64,000 bases of DNA from Larix kaempferi. Its lineage: Eukaryota; Streptophyta; Pinopsida; Pinales; Pinaceae. The DNA lies in NCBI GenBank assembly GCA_027924585.1, contig BSBM01000964.1, forward strand, positions 2,053,501 through 2,117,500, in the 5' to 3' direction. Below the pieces are notes generated by a model. That model did not search any database and was not told the DNA's origin. It saw nothing but the letters and a program-made list of their open reading frames with translations. The position numbers and the translations under genes were made by a program. Of the stretch, positions 11,476-22,919 are shown piece after piece (the stretch's first letter is position 1; each line of letters opens with the position of its first letter).

Positions 11476-14273
11476 TGTAAGGACCCTAACCTGGGTCCTT
11501 TGTTTGTTTTACAAATCTCAATAAAAATCTGTCTTCTACTGTTTACGTTTTGTTTTAAATTTATGTTTTCTAGTTTCTATTGTTCCTATTGGCTGTAAAA
11601 ACAGTATTTACAGTTTCAAAATAAATATATATTTACTAGTTATTGTTCTAACATCAAATACAGGTTTTCATTCTCAACAGCAAACATATAAGCACGTAAT
11701 TTACCAGTTCTGTTTGTGCGGGGGTAGCAGATATAATAACAACATATAATCATTTTTAATTAACTTAAAACCGAATTTGACAAGGTAGAAATGATCAACA
11801 TACCTGCTGGAAAATACCTATGGATAGCTAGTAGATCCACCCTTGTTGCTGTCCCCGTTTGCTGTTTCTCCTTGCTTTTCCCTACAGCCAAAATCCTTCC
11901 CCAAAGTTCTAAAACTCAACCAGCCCAAAACAGTCTTGCCACCCTGCCAACTGGCGAGGTCTCGCCGACCACCCAGCTCCAAAGGTACCCCTTTGGACCC
12001 CCGAGCCCAAACCAAGTACAAGCCCAAGCTGTTGTATCCCTTCCGAAAAACAATCTCTAACAAGAACCCTCCTTTGCAGCTCTGCTCTCCCAATTTCTGC
12101 TCTCCAAAAACTCCCCCGTGAAAGATCCCCCATCTCCCTTCTCTTCTCGACCTTATCCCTCATTACTACCCCTATCACTAACATAAATGTTTCCACCCCC
12201 TTCCATCTACCATGTCAGGGTTTTTTCCCTTTGTTTAATGTAAACTTCACTTGATTTAAATCCATATTCGATATACCATAATAATAACATGTGTTTAATA
12301 TTTATTTATTTAAATAATCACTAGTCATTTCACACTCAACCGACAGCCTTCTCGGCATAACTTTTATATTATTTCTTGTTAATAAAATCTTAATTAATAA
12401 ATAATAAATGTTATATATATATTATATAGTTTAAATTTGGGGTTGGTTCACCCACCAACCGTAAGTGGTTTTACACTTACATGTTTTAACACATTAATTA
12501 CTAGTCATCCCTTAGTGTTTCATAATTCAATGCTTCATTTATTATTAATTAATTTGTTTATTGATTAACTTAAAATACATTTTTAACACTTTGTTTAATA
12601 ATGGTGTACGACAACATTTATAGTTTATGCCATGTCCTATATAACTTTGACACAACCTTTACAATTAAGTAATTATAATTTCTATCTTATCCTTATAATT
12701 TTAACTAATTAATTAACATTGTTTAGGACGCAATTAATATTAACTTATAAGTTATTACTACCTTAATTAACATTACAATCACATTTAATATCTTAACCAA
12801 GGTCTTAACTGATCAAGTTCATTAATATGCATTTAAGCATTACTAACCAAATTGCACTATTTACACCTAGTTTTAATCGTAACTTGTTTATTAATCAGTA
12901 ATAATTAATCATTAGTGCACAATAATTAACATTAATCAACATTAATAACTTAATTGACAGTAATTAACATTAATCTACATTGTTAGCATTAATCATCATT
13001 ATTAACTTTAATCGACATTATTAACATTGATCAACAATAGTTAATTACTAAATGACAGTAATTAACATTAAGCGACACTAATTAACATTATTACTCAACA
13101 ATATTTCATGTAATTCATAATATGTAGGCGAGTTATGTAAGCATAGCTACTGCTTACATTCCTCCCGTAAGTACACTAAAAGTAATAATTCACATACATC
13201 AATCATAATCAAGGAACTTATTATTTACTGACACATGTTTTAACATAGTTTGCAAGGTACAATCCATTAACTAATTGAAATCCAAGTTACGACAGCTCAT
13301 ACATCACTGAGTTACGACACATACTCAATCAAGGGTTTTACACACATGTAGTTAGATCTTGTTTTCACCCCTACTTCAAGCTACACCTATCTACCTACAT
13401 CATCACTAACTTCCACATCCTATCCTGTCCTCTGCTGGACTACCCTGAAATGTCAAGTCATGACCGGTTCCAGCTAGAACCCGTAAGCGGAAGTGTCGAC
13501 TACATCGACCAAGCTTCCCCAGCAGGAAACCACCAGTCATCATCACACACCTTGGGGAGTGCACCATAGCACAGCCCTCCCATGACTCTGGGTTTCGGGG
13601 ATAAACGGTGGGTAAAGCCTCCATCCCCCTAATGGAACAAGGGACTATGTCTACTCGACATAACAACAGCGTTGCACTTGTACTCGGTCTATCATCGTAT
13701 AACCAATCTGGGCGGTTGACTTTCCTGAAACCCTACCCCACCCATGTCATAATATACATCATAATAAACAACATAATAACCACATGAAAGTAAATAATGC
13801 ATCACTCGCATACCATTTTATCTTTCGAAGTCAATGTCCCCGAGGCCCTCCCACCTCGTAGGATCCAGCTATCACTTAGCCGTTTCAACCTGTAAGTCAG
13901 TCCTCGACATACAATATAGAATATCGTGCATAAATCCTCGATATGTACACATATATTTCATCATAACATAACAACAATAAACTCATTCATTCGCCATGCA
14001 CCTGGCATAACATTCATTATTTCAACATATAACTGTAACGGTATCCACGTACCCATCATTCAGTAATTTCCATATATTTGACATAATTAACACATGATAC
14101 ATATCTAAACATGACTACCGATCATAATACTATCATCACACACACACCTATATATATCGGCAAAATAATAGAACCATATGTCCACAGTGTCGCCAAACCG
14201 ACGAGGTCTCACAATCAAACAAATACAACATATAATAGTAGTTCAGGTAGTCATGTCAAAATGGGGTGTTACA
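11476..14273 (+). mobile_element. Solo LTR, about 2.8 kb
   Basis: It starts TGTAAGGACCCTAACC and ends ATGGGGTGTTACA, with a 5-bp terminal inverted repeat TGTAA/TTACA and TSD TCTTA on both sides. No gag or pol homology lies inside. A degenerate minisatellite built on AATTAACATTAATC occupies about 12895-13110. The sequence 13380-13880 is GC-richer than its surroundings. Overlapping ORFs on both strands at 11791-12196 are low-complexity and not supported. Its ends look like Ty3-type plant LTRs with TGTAA...TTACA termini; that assignment is inference. Confidence 0.82.
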
Positions 14274-15234
14274 TCTTAGGCCCAATGCTTTTCTCCAACA
14301 TAGACGAACGTCTTAAAAAAGCATTCCCTATTCACAAAACATCCCTTTTGGTTGTTGTTCAATTATTCTCATTGGAGACTTCGCCCAATCGCCATCAGTC
14401 AAGGACATTCCACTATATGTTGGATCATCACATGTAAGTACACTCTGGCACAACTTTGACACAATAGTTACTCTAGAAAATATCTTTCATTAGCAAGGAA
14501 CTGACCCTCCACAAATCACCTTCAAAAATATCCTTCACAACATTCGTAATGCAGACCCTTATTTTGAGGATTGGGACCTTCTCTTGTCAAGAAAAAACTC
14601 ATTCCTTTCTCAAAATGAATTGTCTACTTTCCATGATTCAATGCACGTATTTTCAACCAACAAACTAGCTACCCTTCATAATCATCATATCCTTAAGTTT
14701 TTAAACATTCTAGTTGCACTCTCTAATGTTGAGCATAGCAACACCCATGTTCCCTCTATGGTTGAAGATGAACAGTTGGAGCCAAAAATATTGCTTTGCA
14801 ACGGCCAAAAAATTATGTCAACATCTAATTTATGGGTTTCAACTGGCCTTGTTAATGGCTTGCTCGGCCAAATTGTCTCCATTTTCTACAAATATGGCCA
14901 TAAACCTCCACATCTACCAACATGTGTGGTTGTTAACTTCAACAAGTACATTGGTGCTCCATGTGATCCCAATAATCCTACTTTTCTATCAATTCCACAT
15001 ATACAAAAGGGAGGGTGCACTCAAATTACATTGAAAATGGCATGAGCATTAACAATGCATAAATGACAAGGGATGGCATTACAAAAATATGCAGTAGACA
15101 TTGGTACTTTTGAGCATCAAGTTCTAACCTTCACTGCACTATCTAGAGTCCCTTCCCTGAAGGATCTTCACATCTCTCCAACATTTACGTCTGATCGATT
15201 CACAAGAATGAAGGACAAACCCCATGTCATATGA
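14274..15234 (+). pseudogene. Helitron helicase, C-terminal half
   Basis: Removing the solo LTR joins DEMSF to LGPMLFSNIDERLKKAFP. Downstream are QGTDPPQITFKNILHNIRNA (after a stop near 14490), a long open frame 14584-15045 with STGLVNGLLGQIVSI, and then ALTMHK-stop-QGMALQK and VLTFTALSRVPSLKDLHI (helicase motifs V and VI). Two TGA codons (15043 and 15064) stand where Trp and Ser are usual. The frame ends with DKPHVI and a stop at about 15232. This is a Pif1-family DNA helicase domain as fused to Rep in Helitrons. Confidence 0.82.
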
Positions 15235-16177
15235 AGGATACAAGTATAAGCCTTGCTCCATTCCAAAGTTTTTCCATCATGAGTCTCCTCTAATAGGTCT
15301 AGATCCCATGCAAGTACTTCTCAGCTTACCATTTTCACTCGTTATTACTTCCAACATACATTCCATTTTCTTTATGCACTTTTACTATTTCTACATTACT
15401 ATACATGTGTGTTCATTAATGCTTTTAAATATATAGATCTTAACAAGTTGTTCCATTTTCTACCTACATAGCTTCAACTTCCACTTCATCTTCCTATCTA
15501 AATTGTAAGTTCACACTTTCACTCTTTTACTTCCTCTACTCTCTTATTTATTTTTTCCACTTTACATGCTATTGATACTTACTTACCAATTTCCTTTTCC
15601 ATGCGCAACGACTACTATGTCTTTATTTGCATTCACATTCCTTAATCCTTCTCACTCATGTGCCCCCACTCCAACAAATGAAAAAACAAAACAAAAAGGT
15701 TGGCATTTCCACTTTCGATACAACCCCATTCTTTCGTTTCCATCGACTTTGCTATTTCCTTCTTTGCTCTCCCTAATATTTGCTTAGTTCAATTCCTTCA
15801 AATGTTCTCTTCTTCTTCAAGGTGCAAAAAAGGTTTATGCTTTCCATGCAACACAACAGAAAACAATCGATCCTTGCGTCGAACAACAACCACATATCAA
15901 TATGTTTACATGTGCACAAGATTATATCGACTTTCTATAAACATATTTCTTGTAAAAGTCTAATTTACTTTTGGTTCACTTTTAATATCATTTGCTAATG
16001 GAGATTCCTACTTATGCATATATTTATGTCAAAAAAAGGCCATAGCTAGTTGTTTCGAAAGAAAGATTGTACATAGATTTAAAAGTCCTTGTAAATGTGT
16101 ATTGAGAAACCATAAAAACGTTTTGCTCTAAAAATAACCAGCAAAACAAAAAAGTATCATGATCATATTTGTTGCTT
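15235..16177. other. Unassigned AT-rich stretch
   Basis: Pyrimidine-rich, with short ORFs such as 15566-15787 that have no recognisable domain. It may include the 3' part of the Helitron, but I found no convincing terminal hairpin plus CTRR. Confidence 0.4.
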
Positions 16178-16399
16178 CTATTGAAAACCTACCGCTTCAA
16201 TAAAGGGCCTGTGATAGTATTCAAAATGTTCTTCATTATGTTGTTTAGATTTTAACCATTTCCCTACATCCATTTGCAGACCTTCTTTAGACAGGGCATC
16301 AACAATCTTGTCACGCTCCCTATAAACATGTTGGCAGGTGAAGGAGTCAACTCTTCTTATTATTAACACTATCTCTTCTAACAAAGAAACCAAAAGCAC
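16178..16399 (-). pseudogene. LINE RNase H C-terminal end
   Basis: After a stop at 16409-16411 the same frame continues through VYRERDKIVDALSKEG, which supplies the last RNase H Asp, and ends at 16178. All four DEDD residues remain even though the ORF is broken. Confidence 0.78.
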
Positions 16400-16411
16400 A
16401 TTGTGGCATCG

Positions 16412-17368
16412 CTAGACCTCCTTCACCCAATTTATAACAATCATTGAATCCCCAAGAATTTGGATGTTTCTACATCCTTTTTCCAAAGCAAACAAGAGGA
16501 GGATTTTTAAGGATAAAAGTTCAACAAAGTTGTTGGAGCCTCCACCAAGACCATCTTTAATCTTAAATATGTGTGAGTTAGAGAGATGGAGCACACACCC
16601 TTCACCATAGGATGAAGGTTTTCCTTGGGATGATCCATCGAAATACCCCCAAGGTATTAGTTTGTTAATGGGTTCCTCGGATATAAACCTGATGGAACGA
16701 GCTTCTTTTTCTTGGGGGAAGAAGGAGAGGATATGCAACCCTTGAGATGCCACCAAGACAAGAGTTTTCAACTTATCAACAAAAATAGAATTATTCCAAG
16801 CCATCCACAAACCCCAGCAGATGATAAGGGGGAGGGCCTTGATAGGATGGTTATCCAAGGTGTGGATCCAATTATACAAAGCTTCGACCACACTATCTCC
16901 CTGCCATCTTAAGTCTTGCGATAAAAGACTAGAGCTTTCATTCCAAACTGCCTTTGAGAAGGGACATGAAAGCAACAAATGGTGAACGTTTTATGAGCTA
17001 CCCTTGCATAAGGGGCACCACCCAGGACTAGCAATCTGTGGCTTTTGAAGAATATGTCAGGTTGGGGATTTGTTTTCCAAGATACACAACATAAATAGCT
17101 TGGCTTTGGAAGGGCATTTGAATTTCCAAATACCTTTCTACCACCATATAGGCTCCCTATTAAGAATTTATTTAATTAGCTGAATGTATCCTTTTTTGGG
17201 AGTGTAGGATCCTGTAGCATCCAAGGACCAAATTAATTCATCCTCCCAATCCAAAATTATAATGTGACCGTGGCCCAAGGCAATCATGAAATCAAACCAT
17301 GCCCTAGCATCTTCATCTGCAAAATTAAGTTGAAGTGTTGACTTCCATCCTTGGTTCCACAAAGTCAT
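16412..17368 (-). pseudogene. LINE zf-RVT region and first part of RNase H
   Basis: A stretch at 17168-17368 reads DEDARAWFDFMIALG and DATGSYTPKKGYIQL, which fits the region before the zinc-binding domain. About 16980-17050 gives PGWCPLCKGS and the HHLLLSCPFSKAVW pattern of zf-RVT. The open frame 16412-16978 then enters RNase H: WGYFDGSSQG carries the first Asp, NNFVELLSL the Glu, and ILGDSMIVINW the second Asp. Confidence 0.82.
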
Positions 17369-17520
17369 GGAGAGGGGATCAACTACCTATGAAAGAAAAT
17401 ACAAACCCTAGTTTTGAAGAGCTATTTTCACGGTCTGGGGAAGGAGATGGGCTCTTCCACAACCTGACCACGGGTCAGAACCCAATCTTAATATTTTTCC
17501 ATTACCGACCTTCCAAGTGA

Positions 17521-19005
17521 GACCATGTCCAATTAAAGCATAAGCTTGAAGAACAAATTTCCAAACAATTGAGATGTTTGGATGCCTTTTGTTGGGTTTT
17601 CAGATCCGCTCTTCTAGGGAATTTAACACAATATATTTATGAGTGACAACATCAGTCCAAAGGCTATGAGTTGAGATCAATATCCATGTTACTTTTGTCG
17701 CCGGAGCTTTAGAAAAAGGAAAATGTTCTTCAGGCCCCAACCTCTTGTAGCTTTTGGTAGGTCAATTCTTTCCCAACTAACCCAAGCAAAGGTACCTTGT
17801 TCCTCTTTCCCCCTCCATATAAAATAGAAGTACTTCTTATGGATTTATTCCAATATCCCTTTCGGAATCCAAGTAAGGGACATCCAGTATACCGGGATGG
17901 CTTTCAATACTGATTTTATCGATACCAATCTTCCTGCTCTTGAGAGCCACTTATGAATCCAAGTCTATAACATTTGTCAAACTTTGCTAACAACCACATC
18001 CAATCCACTTTTTTATAACTACCGGGCTTTAAGTGGAACCCCAACTACTTATTCCCTTCATTGAAATCTAACTTCTGAAAAGATAACATTTTTTTAATAT
18101 ATCTTTCTTCTTCCTCACCTAAATCCAGACATGAATAAGATAATTTCCTTTCATTGATTACCATACCTGTGGCTCTGCTAAAAATTTATAGTATACCAAC
18201 CAAGTTATCCATATCCCTTTTGGAACCATGACAGAAAATTAATATGCCATCGACAAAGAGAAGATGGGAGATTTAGAGTAACTGGGAAATTTGAATCCCA
18301 TGAAAGATATTGGTTCTCTTTGCTTCCCTCAAAGCTATATTAAGGCCTTCAACAACCAATAAAAAGAGAAGGGGGACAAATGAAAACCTTGACAAAGCTA
18401 CCTTATGGCATGAAAGGAAGGGGAGGCTTCCCCATTGATCAGCACCGCAAAAGAGACCAATTGGATGCAACTCATAACCCAATTCATGAACTCCACCTCA
18501 AAACCTAAATGTGTTAAAAGGAGCCGAATGTAGATCCAATTTACATGATCATAGGATTTATACAAGTCAATATTGATCACAACCCCTTTAAGATTTCTTG
18601 TTTTAATGCTCTGAACGCCTTCCTGAGCAACACCTATTGCCTCATGAATTTGTTTTCCCTTTAGAAACCCAAACTATTCGCCAGATATAAAGTTATAAAG
18701 AATCTCCTTTAATCTACGGGCTATGATTTTTGCAATAATTTTGTAAATGCCATTGCACAAAGAGATCAACCTGGAGTCATCAAAATTTTGAGGAAGGCCA
18801 AATTTGGTAATTAAGGCAATGAATGTCTCATTGGAAGGGGCATAAATTTTTCCAAAGATCCTAGAGTCTTCTACCACTCTTTTCAAATCATGCACAAGGT
18901 GTCATAAAATCCCATATATAATTGTATTGGCCACCCATCCAGACTTGGGCTTTGCAAGGAACCCAATGGGTCACTTGACCTTAGCATCCATAATAACTTA
19001 TATAT
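17521..19005 (-). pseudogene. LINE reverse transcriptase domain, broken
   Basis: From the 5' side: LDGWPIQLYMGFYDTL, then after a frame change ESNETFIALI-like PSNETFIALITKFG, ISLCNGIYKIIAKIIARRL, and VVINIDLYKSYDHVNW (motif A). Motif C reads FVDG at 18246-18257 where L1 elements have FVDD or FADD, so a catalytic Asp is lost. Stops after ISGE, AIR and elsewhere break the frame. Reverse transcription would not be possible from this copy. Confidence 0.82.
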
Positions 19006-19376
19006 TCCATATAAGGATAAATATTTCTTATATACATTTGGTGTGTATATATAATACACAAAGGTGATAAGTTGTGTCCCTTGGGAAGGATATGACAACT
19101 AATAATTACAATTAAGAAATAAATATATAATATGGAAAATATAAATAATTGAGAACTATGTTACTAATAGTGATATACTTGGGTATATTACAAGTCATCT
19201 CTCTTTCGAAATGATTTTTCCTCAAAGTGTCTTCTATAACTTTCACTTACGTAATATGGTTGAATATGTGTGTACATATGATGCTTGAATCCTGGAACAA
19301 TACTGTTGCATCAAATACAGATCAATCCATCCTAAATGAATCCTCTTTGGAACTGTCTGATGAAAAGAGTCTTGAT
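19006..19376. other. AT-rich spacer
   Basis: Short ORFs only; nothing recognised. Confidence 0.4.
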
Positions 19377-20497
19377 CTAATATTCTTTGACATTGATTTT
19401 GAGATGTATAGATGCTCGAATGTTGTGATATGTGAGAACATTGCTAGCATGTGTATGTGATTTTTGTGTGCTCCATTTCCTGTAATTAGGGATCCAATGC
19501 GATGCGCTAATACGTTGATCTTTCATAAAATTTGGTTTAAAATTTTCAACATGTACTTGAGTCGACATGTTGGAATTTGACATTCGTGTATTGACTGGTG
19601 TGAATAAGACTAGATTAGTAGTGAGTGATGGCACTTCAACCTTCACTAAATCTGGTGATGTCGACATGTCGCTTAATTGTGGCTTCTACTTAATTTTTGG
19701 ATGTTCATTCACTAATGAGACTTCCTTTGTAATGTCACTCGGATTCAACTCAATTTCTCAACATTCATTCACTAATGAAACTTCCTTTGTAATATCACTT
19801 TAATTTTTAGTTTTGAGTTCTTCTATTGAGGTACCTTTATCTGCAAATTCAACTTCTTAGACATCCTTGGTTCCACTGGATCAATTAAAGTTGCTTTATC
19901 GACCTTAAAGATTTGCATATCCTTACGTTTTAGTTTCTTTATTTCCGTGAGTAGAATTTGACTGTGATTCTTTAAACGATTAATCTCTCTGCCTTTATCT
20001 AATAAGATTTTGTCAATATCTTTCTTCTGATCCTGCTTCTTTTGAGATTCTTGATCGTACTGATTTGCGACATCTTGACGATTCAAATCTTGGTCATTTA
20101 CTTGTAAGTCACAATTCTTTGACTTTTCTTCACTTAAACTTTTGATTTGTTCTAACAATTTCTGATTGAGGTCCTTCAAGATGGAACCTTTTTCATCCTT
20201 TATTGATAATTTATTTTCAAGCTCTTGATTTTATTGTTCGAGTATATGAATGCCCTGCCTTGTACCCTTAAATTTCTTGATTTGCGATAATAATTTCTAA
20301 CCATGAATTTTTAGGCGTATAATTTCCTCTTCTTTTTCTTCGAGACTTCTACATTTTTCTTGTCGTTTAGCTAAGTCATCTTCTAATTCCTTAATCTTCA
20401 AATACATTTGCGTGACATTTGGATATGCGATTAGAGTATAAATTTTATCACAATATGGGCAAAATCGATTTGTGGGTCTTTTAACAGTCATATCCAT
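19377..20497 (-). pseudogene. Unrecognised coiled-coil protein gene, broken
   Basis: On -, ATG at 20497 opens MDMTVKRPTNRFCPYCDKIY with a CxxC pair, followed by a Lys/Glu-rich coiled coil (ELEDDLAKRQEKCRSLEEK). Two in-frame stops (20294 and about 20235) interrupt it. The same frame then continues 20179-19823 as another 118 codons of coiled coil (LNQKLLEQIKSLSEEKSKN). After a stop and a frame change, a 12-residue peptide SDITKEVSLVNE occurs twice, coded by two tandem units at about 19704-19802. The open frame 19667-19377 follows. The stops fall where Gln codons would fit. No known domain recognised; it may be an accessory ORF of a retroelement or an old host gene. Confidence 0.5.
19704..19802. 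repeat. Tandem pair, about 60-bp period
   Basis: TTCATTCACTAATGAGACTT and its continuation recur 60 bp later with a few substitutions. On - they encode the repeated peptide of the coiled-coil ORF. Confidence 0.75.
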
Positions 20498-20679
20498 TTA
20501 GCCTTTTTTTCACAAAAGGAACATTTCGTCACAAAAAATGACTTATATGGGTTATATGGGGATGTCATATTTCGCACCTAGAAGTGGCGTAGAGGCGATG
20601 GAAGAGGAACTGAAGTTAAGTGTAACAGATGGTTTAGAGAATGTTTTTTAGAAAATTTTAACTATTGAATAATAATAAT

Positions 20680-20692
20680 AATAATAATGCTT
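20680..20692. repeat. SINE TSD, left copy
   Basis: AATAATAATGCTT is present here and at 20899-20911. It includes AAT microsatellite, so part of the match could be coincidental; GCTT makes it more specific. Confidence 0.6.
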
Positions 20693-20898
20693 TTTTTTCC
20701 ATGTGGTTCACTTTAATCGGCTTAGCCGACCGCTACATCCACGAAATAATTTCCGGCGGACCCACCCCGAACGGGTTTCCACCCTGCGGCCGCTGCGTGC
20801 CTAACCCCAAGAGAGTCGATGAGAATGGATCCCGTGACCTCGCATGCTGGGAGGCCTAACTTCCGAGAACACATCCGATCGAGCTAACTCTTGGGGCT
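20693..20898 (-). mobile_element. tRNA-derived SINE, minus orientation
   Basis: On -, it begins AGCCCCAAGAGTTAGCTC, contains a near-consensus Pol III A box (TAGCTCGATCGG) and a degenerate B box (GATCCATTC), then CTTGGGGTTAGGC. It ends in an A tract (T run at 20691-20698 on +). The start and CCCAAGGGGTTAGG-like core match the SINE at 32870, so both belong to one family. GC content is much higher than the surroundings. Confidence 0.8.
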
Positions 20899-21094
20899 AA
20901 TAATAATGCTTATTATTGAAAGAATAATAATAATATTATTATATAATTTTTTTAATAGTTGTTTTTGGGGAAATTTTAAAATATTATTATTATTATTGGA
21001 AATGGATAATGGAAAATTTTATTAAATAATAATAATAATAATATTTAATAATAATATTATTATTATTATCTAATAATTTAATAATAATGATGAT
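20899..21094. repeat. AAT/ATT microsatellite-rich DNA
   Basis: Interrupted runs of AAT and ATT on both sides of the SINE. Confidence 0.8.
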
Positions 21095-21110
21095 TAGGGT
21101 TTAAACCCTA
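21095..21110. promoter_or_regulatory. 16-bp palindrome of two head-to-head telo-boxes
   Basis: TAGGGTTTAAACCCTA is a perfect palindrome; each half is the plant telo-box AAACCCTA. Telo-boxes occur in some plant promoters. Here no supported gene follows, so function is open. Confidence 0.4.
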
Positions 21111-22010
21111 GGAAGGAATGGAGTTTGGAGAAATGGTGGGAAGGAGAGGTGCATGAGAGTGTTGAGGTTTGAATGTGTAGATTGGAGTAGCATGAGAGGG
21201 GGGAGAAGATGGAGGAGTAAGGAAGAAGGAGGAGCGTGGCTGGAGTGATTGGTGTGTGGTATGGAGGGTTGAGGCGCGTGCAGAGAGAGGGGCGTGAATT
21301 GGGAGCTGGTGATTTGGGAGGAACAAAGGGTGTGGGTGGAGTTCATAGGTGTAGAAGAATGGGCGGGGGTTGGTGTATATGGAGGGTGTGCTGGTATGAG
21401 CCTGGGGAAAGGATGAGAGCTGGCTGTAGTGGCAAGTCGCGTGGGAGGAAAAAGACGATCTTGGCTTCAACTTGGAGTTTTAGAGGAGGATCATGAGGAT
21501 TGGAGTGCATCATTAAGGAGAGTGGGGAAGGGCGCAGGACGATGGTCGGTGTGGGAAGGGATGCCAGGGAAGAGAAGATTGTGGAAGAGGGAGGACGAAT
21601 GGAGTGAAGAAGAGATACGGAGAGGATGTTGCGTGAGGAGTGAAGTTGAGATGGAAGGTGAGGAGTATGGAGTTAGGGTTGGGAGTGCGATGGAATATTT
21701 GTGTGAGGAGTCCAATGGGAATAGAGAAGGGCGTGGGGATATGGAGAGAAGGAAGGTGTGTGGGGAAGGGAGAGCGTATGAGCAGTGGAATTCATGGGCC
21801 GAGGTGAAAGGTGTGGAATGCTTGGATTTCAGCGTTGGTGATTGTAGAGCGGGTAAATGAGTACATAAGGATGGAGAGTGATATGGTGAGAAGCGTACTG
21901 GAGATGAAGTCGATGTGAGTGTAGAATATGGAGGGCACGAGTAGAGCGTCTGAAGAGATGGTAGGCGAAGGGAGTTTGGAGAAAAAGAAAAATGGCAAAG
22001 ATTGGTCACA
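21111..22010. other. GA-rich tract, no supported gene
   Basis: The + strand is strongly purine-rich (GGAG, GAGG, GTGTGG), so stops are rare on both strands. This yields overlapping ORFs of 143 codons (+, 21429) and 204 codons (-, 21491). Both translations are low-complexity. It resembles the transcribed part of a large LTR, but no pair or termini were found. Confidence 0.5.
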
Positions 22011-22157
22011 AACCCAAAATATACTTTTTGAATTAGGTCCACTAGCCGAATTTCTTTATCTTCTGGAAAAAATACTAGCCGATGGAAAAAAAATATTTTA
22101 ACCACTCCCTTTCCTGTGTATCTAGATAGATGGGGCTTTGTCCATGGACTTTTTTAA

Positions 22158-22912
22158 CTAGAGATTGTATTTTAGGATACTTCTTGCTTTTAGCATTGTT
22201 TGTCTAGGTTGATCTTTGTGTTGTTGGAAAATGGCACCATTTCTCGCCAACCAAACCTTCCAACATACAATTTTTGGCATGGCATTCCAAATGTTTTTTA
22301 GCAAAGGTCTGTTTGTGAAGCCGCCTTTATAGTTTTTGTGCGAGATTGAGAACATTTCCTTCCATAAGGTTGGAATGACCATTCTGTCCTTGGGTTTTGA
22401 GAATGCCTCCAACCATACTCGGATTGTGTAAGGACACTCTACAAAGAGATGTCGCTGAGTTTCTTCAGCAACCTAACCTAATGCACATATGGAGGGGCCT
22501 AATATTCCTCTTTTCCTTAAGTTGTCTACAATTTGTGCCCTATTATGAGTTAGTACATAGCATAAGGTATTTACCTTTAGGATTCCATCACTATGCCATA
22601 TGTTTTTCCATATGATAAGGGATAAGGCTGAAGTTTGCAAGTGTTGAGGCCTAACCCGCCTTCATAGTATATCCTTGTTTGTTCCAACCTCTGTAATATG
22701 TAGAAGCATTGATGGGGGCGCAGCCTGAGAGATAAATGAGGAGGTGATCTAGAAGAGGCTGAAGGTGTAAAGGCACATCTATTTTCCATCCAATCCATCT
22801 TTGTTTATCTTCATTCCAATGATATATATCCACTAGGGTTGATAGTATTTGATTTTCCATCCAAGATTCTAGAGGTTGCAACTCCTTAATATGCTCCAAG
22901 GGGGGTTTACAT
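22158..22912 (-). pseudogene. LINE ORF2 C-terminal fragment (zf-RVT)
   Basis: On -, 22899-22577 reads LLDHLLIYLSGCAPINAS and YYRGWNKQGYTMKAG, the segment just before the zf-RVT domain. After frame changes 22412-22158 gives NIWNAMPKIVCWKVWLARNG, the zf-RVT end. It is a second, separate LINE remnant, cut on its 5' side next to the Copia LTR at 22920. No RNase H follows. Confidence 0.72.
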
Positions 22913-22919
22913 AGGAAAA

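Larger units (their letters stand above)
8030..15234 (+). mobile_element. Decayed Helitron body carrying a Rep-helicase gene
   Basis: Translated fragments on + follow the order of a plant Helitron RepHel protein: N-terminal region, HUH Rep domain, two-Tyr motif, linker, then Pif1-like helicase motifs to the C-terminus. The gene is split by two solo LTRs and many stops and frameshifts. I could not identify the Helitron ends (5' TC, 3' hairpin plus CTRR), so the limits given are those of recognisable coding homology only. Confidence 0.8.
16178..19005 (-). mobile_element. L1-type LINE, 5'-truncated and decayed
   Basis: Read on -, the order is RT N-terminal part, RT catalytic region, zf-RVT region, RNase H. 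This is the ORF2 order of plant L1 elements that carry an RNase H. The endonuclease and ORF1 are missing: homology starts about 19005 (LGSLQSPSLDGWPIQLY). Many stops and shifts are present. No clear A-rich tail was seen at the 3' end (below 16178). Confidence 0.85.

Noticed and set aside
11791-12196. Four overlapping ORFs of 89-95 codons
   Set aside because: They lie inside the solo LTR 11476-14273 and occupy both strands of the same GC-richer patch.
21429-22105. 143-codon (+) and 204-codon (-) overlapping ORFs
   Set aside because: Both come from one purine-biased tract with few stops on either strand; translations are low-complexity and have no domain.
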